Virus record (IMG/VR): IMGVR_UViG_3300035670_000489
Span: 1-41,847 of that record
Reading direction: 5' to 3' (one strand)
From: a virus
Length of the DNA stretch: 41,847 bases
Position numbers and translations under genes: made by a program
The notes under the pieces: generated by a model
The model's database searches: none
Seen by the model: only the letters and a program-made list of their open reading frames with translations
What the model was told of the DNA's origin: nothing
Shown here: one piece after another, positions 14,401-21,192 of the stretch
How the letters are laid out: every line of letters begins with the position of its first letter
How positions within the stretch are numbered: position 1 is the first letter of the stretch

Positions 14401-14470
14401 ATATCTATAAATCCTAACCCTTGTAATAAGGACTGGTTAAAAAATAGTTATTATTATAAGGAGTTAGTAT

Positions 14471-15583
14471 ATGTCAAGTGCATACGCTACAAAAATAGCC
14501 GAAGGGTTTTCACAAAAACTCATGAAAGAGTTTTATGATAGAAACCTTGTTGACGCTATCGTGAACCGAGATTATGAAGGAGAAATCAATCAAATCGGTT
14601 CTAAATTAAATATTTTAAATTTCTCCAGAATTTCTGAACAGATATACACCAAGGGTGGTCTTTCTGCTGATGATTTATATGAGAATAATTCTCAATTGAT
14701 CATTGATCAATATAAATCTTTCTACTGGAAAGAATACACCATTGATAAATGGTTATCCTATATCAAAAATCCTCATTCTACTATCGTAGCTCAAAAAGCT
14801 GATGAAAGATCAAAGAATGTTGATACTTTTGTGTTAGGTCTCTATGGTGATGTTGGTGCAGGTAATAGAGTTGGTACTGATTACACAACTGGTACGGTAA
14901 CCATCGCTGCTACTACTGGTGCAGTTACTGGTGATGGTACTACTTTTACCGCTGCTATGGTCGGCAAGCCTTTTAAGGCTCTCGGTCATTCAGTTTGGTA
15001 CAGAGTTAAATCCTATGCTTCAGCTACTTCTATCGTAATTGAAGATGATTTAGATGATACTACTAGTGCTTATACTGGTGGTGCTATCAATTCTGGTGCT
15101 ACCTACACTGTTCAAGCTGCTACTGCTGTTCAAATCACAACTTCCAATCTTTTAGATAAAGTTGCTGATCTTAAATTAGCTTTAGATAAAGCTGAATCTT
15201 ATGGGTACAATGCTGTTCCAGATTCTGATAGAGTATTAATTGTTCCACCTGAATTTGAGACTGTCTTAGTTAGGGCCTCTGGTATTGCTTTGCATGTTCC
15301 AGAAGTTTATAACGACCTAGTCCAAAAAGGTATGATTACCATGCTACAAGGATTTAAAGTTTTCAAATCCAATAGACTTACCGGTAATAATACCGATGGT
15401 TATCACTGCTTAGCTCTCCACCCAAATTGGTGTACATTTGCTGAAAAGCTCTTGGAAGCTGATATTGAAGAAGATTTAACTGGTGATTTCGGTTCTGCCT
15501 ACAAAGATTTATTCGTGTACGGTGCTAAAATCACTGATGCCCGAAGACACTTTGCTGCCGAAGGATTCTTCACTTTTGCTTAA
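14471..15583 (+). CDS. Major capsid protein (HK97 fold, P22-coat type) with inserted beta domain
   Basis: The 370-residue protein begins with the N-terminal helical arm and the E-loop-like part (DRDYEGEINQIGSKLNILNF...). It ends with a P-domain/A-domain portion (YGYNAVPDSDRVLIVPPEFETVLVRASG, ALHPNWCTFAEKLLEADIEED), typical of P22-like coat proteins. Residues about 130-215 form an inserted Gly/Thr/Ser-rich beta domain (TVTIAATTGAVTGDGTTFTA...WYRVKSYASATSIVIEDDL) of the kind also found in tail proteins; it probably sits on the capsid surface. It has the best Shine-Dalgarno site in the head region (AAGGAG), consistent with high expression. Confidence 0.9.
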   Translation: MSSAYATKIAEGFSQKLMKEFYDRNLVDAIVNRDYEGEINQIGSKLNILNFSRISEQIYTKGGLSADDLYENNSQLIIDQYKSFYWKEYTIDKWLSYIKNPHSTIVAQKADERSKNVDTFVLGLYGDVGAGNRVGTDYTTGTVTIAATTGAVTGDGTTFTAAMVGKPFKALGHSVWYRVKSYASATSIVIEDDLDDTTSAYTGGAINSGATYTVQAATAVQITTSNLLDKVADLKLALDKAESYGYNAVPDSDRVLIVPPEFETVLVRASGIALHVPEVYNDLVQKGMITMLQGFKVFKSNRLTGNNTDGYHCLALHPNWCTFAEKLLEADIEEDLTGDFGSAYKDLFVYGAKITDARRHFAAEGFFTFA

Positions 15584-15597
15584 TAAGTGATTTATAC

Positions 15598-15621
15598 AGG
15601 GGATTAGCAATAGTCCCCTGC
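15598..15621 (+). other. Hairpin after the major capsid gene
   Basis: CAGGGGA (15598-15604) pairs with TCCCCTG (15615-15621) around a 10-base loop, 15 bases after the capsid stop. There is no U-run behind it, so it is more likely a partial terminator, an mRNA 3'-end protector or a processing site that raises capsid mRNA over downstream genes. Confidence 0.55.
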
Positions 15622-15649
15622 AATAAGTTAATTATTACAAACTTATAAA

Positions 15650-16633
15650 ATGGCAACTTTTGAATTAAAACAAAATCTACCAACATCTACTCAAAACGAG
15701 ATAGATAGAATTGAAGCAATCGCTGAAGCCAATAGAACGGCCCAAGAAGTTGCTTTTTTATCAGCTAGAACTCCATATAGAACAAATAGAGTTCTTCGTT
15801 ACAATAATTCCCTAACTTCTACTCCAGCAAGTTCAAGTGATACTATCCTTGAAGCTGAAGGTAATACATTACCAACTGGATATAGTGGTTTTAAAGTCGG
15901 TGCAATCTTTAGAGATTTAGATAAAACAGGTATGGTTATGTATGTAAATACAGGAACTACTACCAGTGCTGTTTGGACTCAAATAAATGGAAATATATTA
16001 GTATCTTCTTCCGCATCTCTTAGCCCATCTGCTAGTGCTTCACCAAGTGCTTCTACTTCTCCATCTAGTTCAGCTTCACTATCTCCAAGTGCTTCTGCTA
16101 GTCCATCTAGTTCGGTTAGCCCAAGTCCTAGTGCATCTGAATCAAGAAGTCCGTCTGTTTCTGAATCCAGATCTCCATCTGTCTCTGCTTCCAGCTCTGA
16201 ATCAAGAAGTCCTAGTGCCTCTGAATCTCCAAGCTCTAGTGTTTCACTGTCTCCAAGTGTTAGCCCATCTGCTAGTGTTTCCCTTAGTCCAAGTGCTTCG
16301 GCTTCACCAAGTTCTAGTGAATCTGTTTCACCTTCTGCAAGTGCTTCACCAAGCTCTAGTGTTAGTTTGTCTCCATCTAGCTCGGCTTCTGCTTCACCAT
16401 CTACTACACCAAGTGCTTCTGAAAGCTGGTCTCCTAGCTCATCTGCTTCGGCTAGTTACTCACCATCTGGTTCAGTTAGTGCTTCTGTTAGTCTTAGCCC
16501 ATCCGTTTCTGAATCTAGATCTCCATCTTCTAGTTCTAGTCCATCGGCTTCTACAAGTCCTTCTAGTTCTACAAGCCCATCTAGTTCGGCTAGTTCGTCT
16601 AACAGCCCATCACCTAGCTTCCCAGATCTATAA
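15650..16633 (+). CDS. Virion-associated protein with a long Ser-Pro-Ser (mucin-like) tail
   Basis: The 327 residues divide into an N-terminal folded part (about 1-118, ending [23 protein letters not shown]...VWTQI) and a C-terminal low-complexity tract of about 200 residues made of Ser, Pro, Ala, Val, Glu, Thr ([13 protein letters not shown] style). All six Ser codons are used in mixture, so the repeat is kept at protein rather than DNA level. The N-terminus likely attaches to the capsid or tail and the tail extends outward. Serine-rich tracts of this type are O-glycosylation substrates in other systems. A glycosyltransferase gene follows directly. Confidence 0.8.
   Translation: MATFELKQNLPTSTQNEIDRIEAIAEANRTAQEVAFLSARTPYRTNRVLRYNNSLTSTPASSSDTILEAEGNTLPTGYSGFKVGAIFRDLDKTGMVMYVNTGTTTSAVWTQINGNILVSSSASLSPSASASPSASTSPSSSASLSPSASASPSSSVSPSPSASESRSPSVSESRSPSVSASSSESRSPSASESPSSSVSLSPSVSPSASVSLSPSASASPSSSESVSPSASASPSSSVSLSPSSSASASPSTTPSASESWSPSSSASASYSPSGSVSASVSLSPSVSESRSPSSSSSPSASTSPSSSTSPSSSASSSNSPSPSFPDL
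16004..16618 (+). repeat. Ser-Pro-Ser coding low-complexity tract 1
   Basis: Imperfect 6-base units encoding Ser/Pro/Ala tracts. Long open frames in the other phases here (for example a Leu/His/Val-rich one) are by-products of the repeat. Confidence 0.9.
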
Positions 16634-16638
16634 GTATA

Positions 16639-16668
16639 TTGACTGTATAGAGTTTCGGTGGATATCAT
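16639..16668 (+). promoter_or_regulatory. Leaderless-type promoter of the glycosyltransferase cassette
   Basis: TTGACT (16639-16644), 18 bases, TATCAT (16663-16668), then six bases to the ATG at 16675. Transcription would start at or next to the A of ATG. Confidence 0.65.
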
Positions 16669-16674
16669 ACTGTT

Positions 16675-17487
16675 ATGAAAGTAACAGTCATAATACCTGC
16701 TAGAAATGAACCATATTTAGGGAAAACAGTCCAAGACATTTTAAACAACGCCACCTCTGAAATAGAGGTGGTTTGCGTTTTAGACGGATATTGGCCTGAT
16801 GTTAAAGATATTAGTACCGATAATCGGGTTCGTTATTTACACTATCCAGAATCTAAGGGAATGAGAAATGGAATTAATGTAGCTGCTTCATTGGCTAAAG
16901 GTGAATACATAATGAAATGCGATGCTCACTGTATGTTCGCTAAAGGATTTGATGAAGAACTTATAAAGAGTTGTAAAGATAATTGGGTTGTAGTTCCAAG
17001 ACGTTATCCACTAGATGTGGAAAAGTGGAAAATAGAAGAAAGAACTGATAATAAATATCCGATTGATTATGAAGCTATTGATCCAGATGATTTACACGGT
17101 GTTGAATGGCGTTCCAGAAGAGATGAGAGAAAAGATATCATGATTGATGAAACCATGACTGCTCAAGGTAGTTGTTGGTTTATGAAGAAATCTCATTTTG
17201 AATTTATAGAAGGATTAGATGAAGCAAGTTATGGTTCATTCTTTTTAGAGTTCCAAGAGATATCTTTTAAAACTTGGTTATCCGGTGGAAAAGTAATGGT
17301 AAATAAGAATACTTGGTACGCCCATTATCATAAAGTAAAAGGTAGAGGATATTCATTAAGACCAGGTGAAAGAGATGCGTCAGTAGCCTTTATTAAGAAT
17401 TGGAAAGAGAACAAGGCTTGGCACAAACAAACAATCCCATTTGAAGATATGATTAATCGTTTTAAACCAATACCAGGATGGAAATAA
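16675..17487 (+). CDS. GT-A fold glycosyltransferase (GT2/GT27-like)
   Basis: The 270-residue protein has the nucleotide-sugar binding start VTVIIPARNEPYLGKTV, a DG dyad (CVLDGYWPDV) and a metal-binding DAH motif (CDAHC, 83-85). The acceptor-side part is QGSCWFMKKSHFEFI and YGSFFLEFQEISFKTWLSGG, ending in an HYHK segment. DXH rather than DXD is the metal motif of polypeptide GalNAc-transferases (GT27), which add the first sugar to Ser/Thr in mucin-like tracts. The neighbouring substrate-like repeat protein makes this role attractive, but donor and acceptor cannot be read from sequence. No membrane anchor, so it acts in the cytoplasm. It overlaps the next gene by ten bases. Confidence 0.85.
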   Translation: MKVTVIIPARNEPYLGKTVQDILNNATSEIEVVCVLDGYWPDVKDISTDNRVRYLHYPESKGMRNGINVAASLAKGEYIMKCDAHCMFAKGFDEELIKSCKDNWVVVPRRYPLDVEKWKIEERTDNKYPIDYEAIDPDDLHGVEWRSRRDERKDIMIDETMTAQGSCWFMKKSHFEFIEGLDEASYGSFFLEFQEISFKTWLSGGKVMVNKNTWYAHYHKVKGRGYSLRPGERDASVAFIKNWKENKAWHKQTIPFEDMINRFKPIPGWK

Positions 17488-18257
17488 CTAAAAATGACTT
17501 ATCTGTTGTGTATTACACCTGTAATCACTTAGAAAGAACTAACCCTTACTTTGTAACCAATACAAAGAAACAATTATTAAAAGCTATTGACGACTTGCCA
17601 TTGATAATCGTCTCCCATTTTCCAATGGAGAAAGATGATATTTTAATGCAAAGAGAAAATACAACTAATATTGTAGTTGGTGATTTAGGAAGACATCATC
17701 TAAATATATATAAACAGATACTTATTGGCTCAAAGGCTGCTAAAACCAAATGGGTGGCTATGGCTGAAGACGATATATTCTATTCCTACGAGCATTTTCA
17801 CACTTATTTACCACCTCACAATAAATTTGCCTACGATATGATGAAAGTATCCTTATTTACATGGACGAGACCTCCAGTCTATTCCTTCAGAACCAAAAGA
17901 AGAGTGGTCAATCATTTAATTGCCAAAAGAGACATGTTAGTTAGTGCTATGGAAGAGAGATTTAGGCGTGTTGACGAATTAAAGGCACAAGGAGTGCCAG
18001 AGGAACAGATATTATCAAAATTCGGTGATCCTGGCCGATACGAGGAACTCTTAGGTGTAACCAAAAGAGAGTCTGAAGAATTTTACACGACCTGCCCCGG
18101 TATTGTTTTAACACACCCCGATGCCTATGGGTATCTAAATCATGGGAAAAAGAAAAGACTAGGCGATCTTCGCATAGTTGAATTACAATACTGGGGTAAG
18201 GCCGAAGATATGTTAAAACTTTGGAATAAAGATTGGGAAAATTATGTCCACAACTGA
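17478..18257 (+). CDS. Second glycosyltransferase-like protein (EDD motif)
   Basis: The 259 residues start LSVVYYTCNHLERTNP and contain MAEDDIFYSYEHF (EDD at 97-99, a DXD-like metal site). The region around NIVVGDLGRHHLNIYKQILIG aligns by eye with the C-terminal half of the 21193-22869 protein. It lacks the N-terminal GT2 domain, which is supplied by the gene just upstream, so the two genes look like the split version of the fused enzyme further on. The acceptor and sugar are unknown. Cytoplasmic. Translation is coupled at both ends (ten- and 14-base overlaps). Confidence 0.75.
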   Translation: MEITKNDLSVVYYTCNHLERTNPYFVTNTKKQLLKAIDDLPLIIVSHFPMEKDDILMQRENTTNIVVGDLGRHHLNIYKQILIGSKAAKTKWVAMAEDDIFYSYEHFHTYLPPHNKFAYDMMKVSLFTWTRPPVYSFRTKRRVVNHLIAKRDMLVSAMEERFRRVDELKAQGVPEEQILSKFGDPGRYEELLGVTKRESEEFYTTCPGIVLTHPDAYGYLNHGKKKRLGDLRIVELQYWGKAEDMLKLWNKDWENYVHN

Positions 18258-18747
18258 TGTATTAAGTGGTTCTCATTTGCCTCTATTAATTAAACTTGTT
18301 AATTCAACTCCCGGACCAATACTTGAAATGGGAATGGGTTTAAATAGTACCCCGGTTTTACATTGGTTGTGTACCCATCAAAAGAGACAATTATTATCTC
18401 TTGAAAATGACGAGAAGTGGTTTGATTATGACAAGTATTACGAAAATGAATATCATCACATAGAATTGGTGAAAGATTGGGACAAAGTGGATATTTTTAG
18501 CAGATATTGGTCAATAGTGCTAATAGACCACAGACCAGCCTTGAGAAGAAGAATTGACGCTGTTAGATTAAAAGATCAAGCTGATTATATCCTTCTCCAC
18601 GATGCAGAACCGGAAATAAAAAGATTTTACGGATATCAGAGGATATTAAAGCATTTTTCTTATAACTATTTGTTTAAAGATTTAAAACCTAACACTTTGG
18701 TTTTAAGTAATACTAGGAGTTTAAAACACCTATTGACTTCAATATAA
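18244..18747 (+). CDS. Class I methyltransferase-like protein
   Basis: The 167 residues contain ILEMGMGLNSTPVLHW (a motif-I-like Gly-rich loop), LLSLENDEKWFDY (acidic residue after strand 2, binding the SAM ribose) and a late strand (YILLHDAEPEIKRFYG). This fits a small Rossmann methyltransferase, though the GxGxG loop is imperfect. In a glycan cassette it could cap sugars by O-methylation. Alternatively it may be a nucleotide-binding protein of another type. Confidence 0.6.
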   Translation: MSTTDVLSGSHLPLLIKLVNSTPGPILEMGMGLNSTPVLHWLCTHQKRQLLSLENDEKWFDYDKYYENEYHHIELVKDWDKVDIFSRYWSIVLIDHRPALRRRIDAVRLKDQADYILLHDAEPEIKRFYGYQRILKHFSYNYLFKDLKPNTLVLSNTRSLKHLLTSI

Positions 18748-18763
18748 AGTTGGTATGTATAAT
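18733..18763 (+). promoter_or_regulatory. Promoter of the RHH/Tad2-like pair
   Basis: TTGACT (18733-18738), a 19-base spacer and perfect TATAAT (18758-18763). The ATG at 18772 is eight bases on, so the mRNA has almost no leader. It sits at the very end of the preceding gene, making the next genes a separate unit. Confidence 0.7.
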
Positions 18764-18771
18764 GTACTTAT

Positions 18772-18942
18772 ATGGATAGAATAAACTTTTATATAACATC
18801 TGAACACCTTAGGTATTTAAAGCAATTAAATGATGGTTCTGTATCAGAACATATCAGAAAAGCTATATCAGAATATATTGAAAGAAAAGAAAAATTAAAA
18901 GTTACAAGTTCACCATCTAAATATGCCAAGTCCGGTTATTAA
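18772..18942 (+). CDS. Ribbon-helix-helix (Arc/CopG-like) DNA-binding protein
   Basis: ATG at 18772, TAA at 18940-18942, 56 residues. A short strand (INFYITS) is followed by two helices (EHLRYLKQL and SVSEHIRKAISEYIERKEKLK): the compact RHH fold, which binds operators as dimers through the strand pair. The C-terminus is a short basic tail. Its own promoter and the 20-base overlap with the next gene suggest it autoregulates the pair, as Aca-type regulators do in anti-defence operons; that analogy is inference. Confidence 0.7.
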   Translation: MDRINFYITSEHLRYLKQLNDGSVSEHIRKAISEYIERKEKLKVTSSPSKYAKSGY

Positions 18943-19153
18943 ACCAGAAAAAGTTACTATATCCTTTGGAGAAGCTCTTATAAAAGCTACCGAAGGAGAA
19001 AAATTTACTAAAATTGAATGGGAAGATACCAATATCTACGGATTTATCCGAGACGGTATTCTACATCTCCATAAAGAAGACGGAGACCATAAGTGGATTA
19101 TCAATGACGGAGATATTTTAGGCAACGATTATATATTAATTGAATCAAACTAA
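18923..19153 (+). CDS. Tad2/DUF2829-like small protein (possible anti-defence)
   Basis: The 76-residue product reads: SFGEALIKATEGEKFTKIEW at residues 14-33, a tight turn with IYGFIRDGILHLHKEDG, then W..NDGDILGNDYILIE. That order (FGEAL, a basic residue, W, a two-stranded hairpin, a W, then DIL..DW/Y..I) is the signature of the DUF2829 fold, whose best-known member, Tad2, sequesters the signalling nucleotide of Thoeris defence. The final W is replaced by Y here. Other DUF2829 proteins may bind other ligands, so anti-Thoeris activity is only a proposal. It is co-expressed with an RHH regulator. Confidence 0.6.
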   Translation: MPSPVIKPEKVTISFGEALIKATEGEKFTKIEWEDTNIYGFIRDGILHLHKEDGDHKWIINDGDILGNDYILIESN

Positions 19154-19154
19154 A

Positions 19155-20075
19155 ATGAAAACATTAGGAAAACCAGAATCAAATAGTGATGTTTTAAATA
19201 AACATCCAACAACTTTATTAATTGGTATCGGATGGGTAGGTCAATTTATTGGCAAATACTTTACTGAAGCCCATTATGTTACCGAAAGTGGTATTTTTAG
19301 AAAAGTATCTGATAATGAAGAAGTAGAACCATTGGAAAATTACACACTTGCTTTTATTAATGTTCCTACACCTATGTTACCTAGCGGACAATGTGATACG
19401 TCAATTGTAGAGGGTGTGGTGAAGCAATACGCACCAATTGTAGAGCATTTTTGTTGCAAATCTACTATTGAAATTGGTACTTGCGATAAGTTGTATTTAA
19501 GAGACGGAATTAGTATTTGTATGAGTCCAGAATATGTTGGCGAAACTTTAGGACACCCACTATTAGAACCATCAAGAGAAACTTTTGTAATATTAGGTGG
19601 ACCAAAGAAAACAACCAGAGTCTTTGCTGAAGCGTGGACCTTAGTAACTAATGCTAGAACAAAGATATATCAAACTAATGCTCGTACAGCCGAACTCTGT
19701 AAACTAATGGAAAATTCATTTATTGCTACTAAAGTAATGTTTTGTAATGAGTTCTTTGATTTAGCAGAACAGATTGGTGCTGATTATAATGAGTTAAGAG
19801 AATTATTTTTAGCTGATCCAAGAATGAGCCGAGATTTTACTTATGTGTATCGTAATAATAGAGGTTTTTCAGGTAAGTGTCTTCCAAAAGACTTAAATAA
19901 TTTAACTTACTTCTATCGCCATTTGCAAGGTCAAAACGCACCTTTAATTGAGTTTTTGCTCAAAAGAAATGCAGAATTAAGGAAAGATTATAAAAATTCA
20001 GTACCATTATTAGGAGACGAACTAAATGAAAGACCAAAAAAAACTGTGGGAAAAACTAGCAAAAGAAAATCCTAA
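19155..20075 (+). CDS. UDP-glucose/GDP-mannose 6-dehydrogenase family protein
   Basis: I start it at the ATG at 19155, directly after the previous stop; TTG at 19140 would overlap. The 306 residues hold the NAD Rossmann motif (GIGWVGQFIG), an NVPTP segment, STIEIGT, SPEYVGE, the helix NSFIATKVMFCNEF and the active-site loop GFSGKCLPKDLNNL, with the catalytic Cys in place. It would oxidise a nucleotide sugar to a uronic acid (for example UDP-glucuronate). It is shorter than the usual 390-440 residues, with the C-terminal UDP-binding domain truncated. It probably makes a sugar donor for the neighbouring transferases. The 3' end overlaps the next gene by 50 bases. Confidence 0.85.
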   Translation: MKTLGKPESNSDVLNKHPTTLLIGIGWVGQFIGKYFTEAHYVTESGIFRKVSDNEEVEPLENYTLAFINVPTPMLPSGQCDTSIVEGVVKQYAPIVEHFCCKSTIEIGTCDKLYLRDGISICMSPEYVGETLGHPLLEPSRETFVILGGPKKTTRVFAEAWTLVTNARTKIYQTNARTAELCKLMENSFIATKVMFCNEFFDLAEQIGADYNELRELFLADPRMSRDFTYVYRNNRGFSGKCLPKDLNNLTYFYRHLQGQNAPLIEFLLKRNAELRKDYKNSVPLLGDELNERPKKTVGKTSKRKS

Positions 20076-20634
20076 GTATTATATCTTTACAGACAAGGGA
20101 AAGAATATAAGCGAAAAAGACTTTATTGAGAGTGGGAAGAGAGATTATAAAAGGCTTATTAAAGACGATAAATTAGTTGATAAGAAAGGTATTGCTTTAG
20201 AGATTGGTTGTGGAATAGGTAGAATACTCCCATTTATGGCTAATGACTTTGATTGTGCCTTTGGAGTGGATATATCAAAGGAAATGATTGAACAAGCTAT
20301 TAAAAGAATAGGCCATATTAAAAATATTGGATTGATTGAAACTAATGGAACTTCAATCCCTTTAGTAGATGAGTCGGTAGATTTTATATTCTCTTATCTA
20401 GTATTCCAACACTTTAAAACTATTGAAATGGTTAGAAAGAATTTTAATGAGTCTTATCGTATATTAAAGAAAGGTGGATTGATGAAAGTTTTAGTAAGAA
20501 CAGATAAAGTAAGTCTTGATTCTTGGTGGGGTGGGGTGAAATGTGATGAAAAGATAGCTGAAGAATTTAAGTTTAAGGTAATCAAAAAACAAAAAGTTAA
20601 AAATTATGGTTTATGGCTATGGCTTACAAAATAA
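20026..20634 (+). CDS. SAM-dependent methyltransferase (Methyltransf_11 type)
   Basis: The 202 residues have motif I (ALEIGCGIGRI), the ribose-binding acidic residue (FGVDISKEMIEQA), motif IV (DESVDFIFSYLVFQHF) and motif VI (LKKGGLMKV). It is a complete class I enzyme. Position after a sugar dehydrogenase and near glycosyltransferases suggests small-molecule or sugar O-methylation. The substrate cannot be told. It ends just before an oppositely oriented HNH gene. Confidence 0.85.
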   Translation: MKDQKKLWEKLAKENPKYYIFTDKGKNISEKDFIESGKRDYKRLIKDDKLVDKKGIALEIGCGIGRILPFMANDFDCAFGVDISKEMIEQAIKRIGHIKNIGLIETNGTSIPLVDESVDFIFSYLVFQHFKTIEMVRKNFNESYRILKKGGLMKVLVRTDKVSLDSWWGGVKCDEKIAEEFKFKVIKKQKVKNYGLWLWLTK

Positions 20635-20671
20635 GTATATTAATTCCAAGTAGAAAATTACTTATGTTTTT
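20631..20671. terminator. Possible bidirectional terminator between convergent genes
   Basis: ATAAGTA (20631-20637) and TACTTAT (20659-20665) pair around a 21-base loop. A GTTTTT follows on the plus strand; on the minus strand the hairpin is followed by TTTG. It lies between the ends of the methyltransferase and the opposing HNH gene. The stem is AT-rich and weak. Confidence 0.4.
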
Positions 20672-21158
20672 CATAATATCTTTTTGTAGCTTCATTAGCT
20701 TTTTTAAGCCAATATTCTCTTTTAGGTCCTTCCATTCTTTTTTTATGTCTAATAGAATCACAAATTTTACAAAATTTTCTAGGTTTATTAATATCGTAAG
20801 GTGGAAGTTTATGTCCATTTTTACAATGAGTTTTGCGAGAGTTTTGAGCCGAAGGTCCATCTCCTCTAATAACATTTACTTTTTGAATAACAAGCTCAAT
20901 ATGATCAGGATTACAACACGCTTTGTTTCTACACAAATGGTCAAGTTGAAAAATCTTTCCCCTAGGTATTGGTCCTTTAATATAAGCATAGACAATGCGA
21001 TGGGTTCGTTCTCTTCTGTGATTATAATATCCTTGAGCATACCCTTGATAGTCTTTACCACCGATCCAATTCCAACAACCAGTTTTTTTATCAATCTTAA
21101 TTTTTTTAAAAATCCTTTTTCTTTCTTTTGGAGAAAGATTAACAATAAGATATTCCAT
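20658..21158 (-). CDS. Homing-type HNH endonuclease, inserted on the opposite strand
   Basis: From ATG 21156-21158 the product is about 166 residues: CWNWIGGKDYQGYAQG at about 27-42, THRIVYAYIKGPIPRG, then the HNH core LDHLCRNKACCNPDHIELV (catalytic His and zinc Cys), the conserved N..RG after it, and a second zinc knuckle CKNGH...CKIC. This is the pattern of phage-borne homing HNH nucleases (HNH_3 with a C-terminal DNA-binding part). It lies backwards between two plus-strand glycan genes with its own extended -10 promoter, the mark of a selfish insertion. The 21200 start is less likely. Confidence 0.9.
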   Translation of the reverse strand: MEYLIVNLSPKERKRIFKKIKIDKKTGCWNWIGGKDYQGYAQGYYNHRRERTHRIVYAYIKGPIPRGKIFQLDHLCRNKACCNPDHIELVIQKVNVIRGDGPSAQNSRKTHCKNGHKLPPYDINKPRKFCKICDSIRHKKRMEGPKREYWLKKANEATKRYYEKHK

Positions 21159-21164
21159 AAAATT

Positions 21165-21173
21165 ATTATACCA
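21165..21173 (-). promoter_or_regulatory. Extended -10 promoter of the HNH gene, leaderless
   Basis: TGG-TATAAT on the minus strand; the hexamer (21170-21165) ends six bases before the ATG at 21158. No -35. The transferred gene uses the same start geometry as resident genes. Confidence 0.7.
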
Positions 21174-21192
21174 CAATATGAGGAATTTAAAT

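Noticed and set aside
16035-16703. A 222-residue Leu/Val/His-rich open frame in phase +1 over the repeat tract
   Set aside because: Out-of-frame translation of the Ser-Pro-Ser repeat; composition is a shadow of the repeat, no start context.
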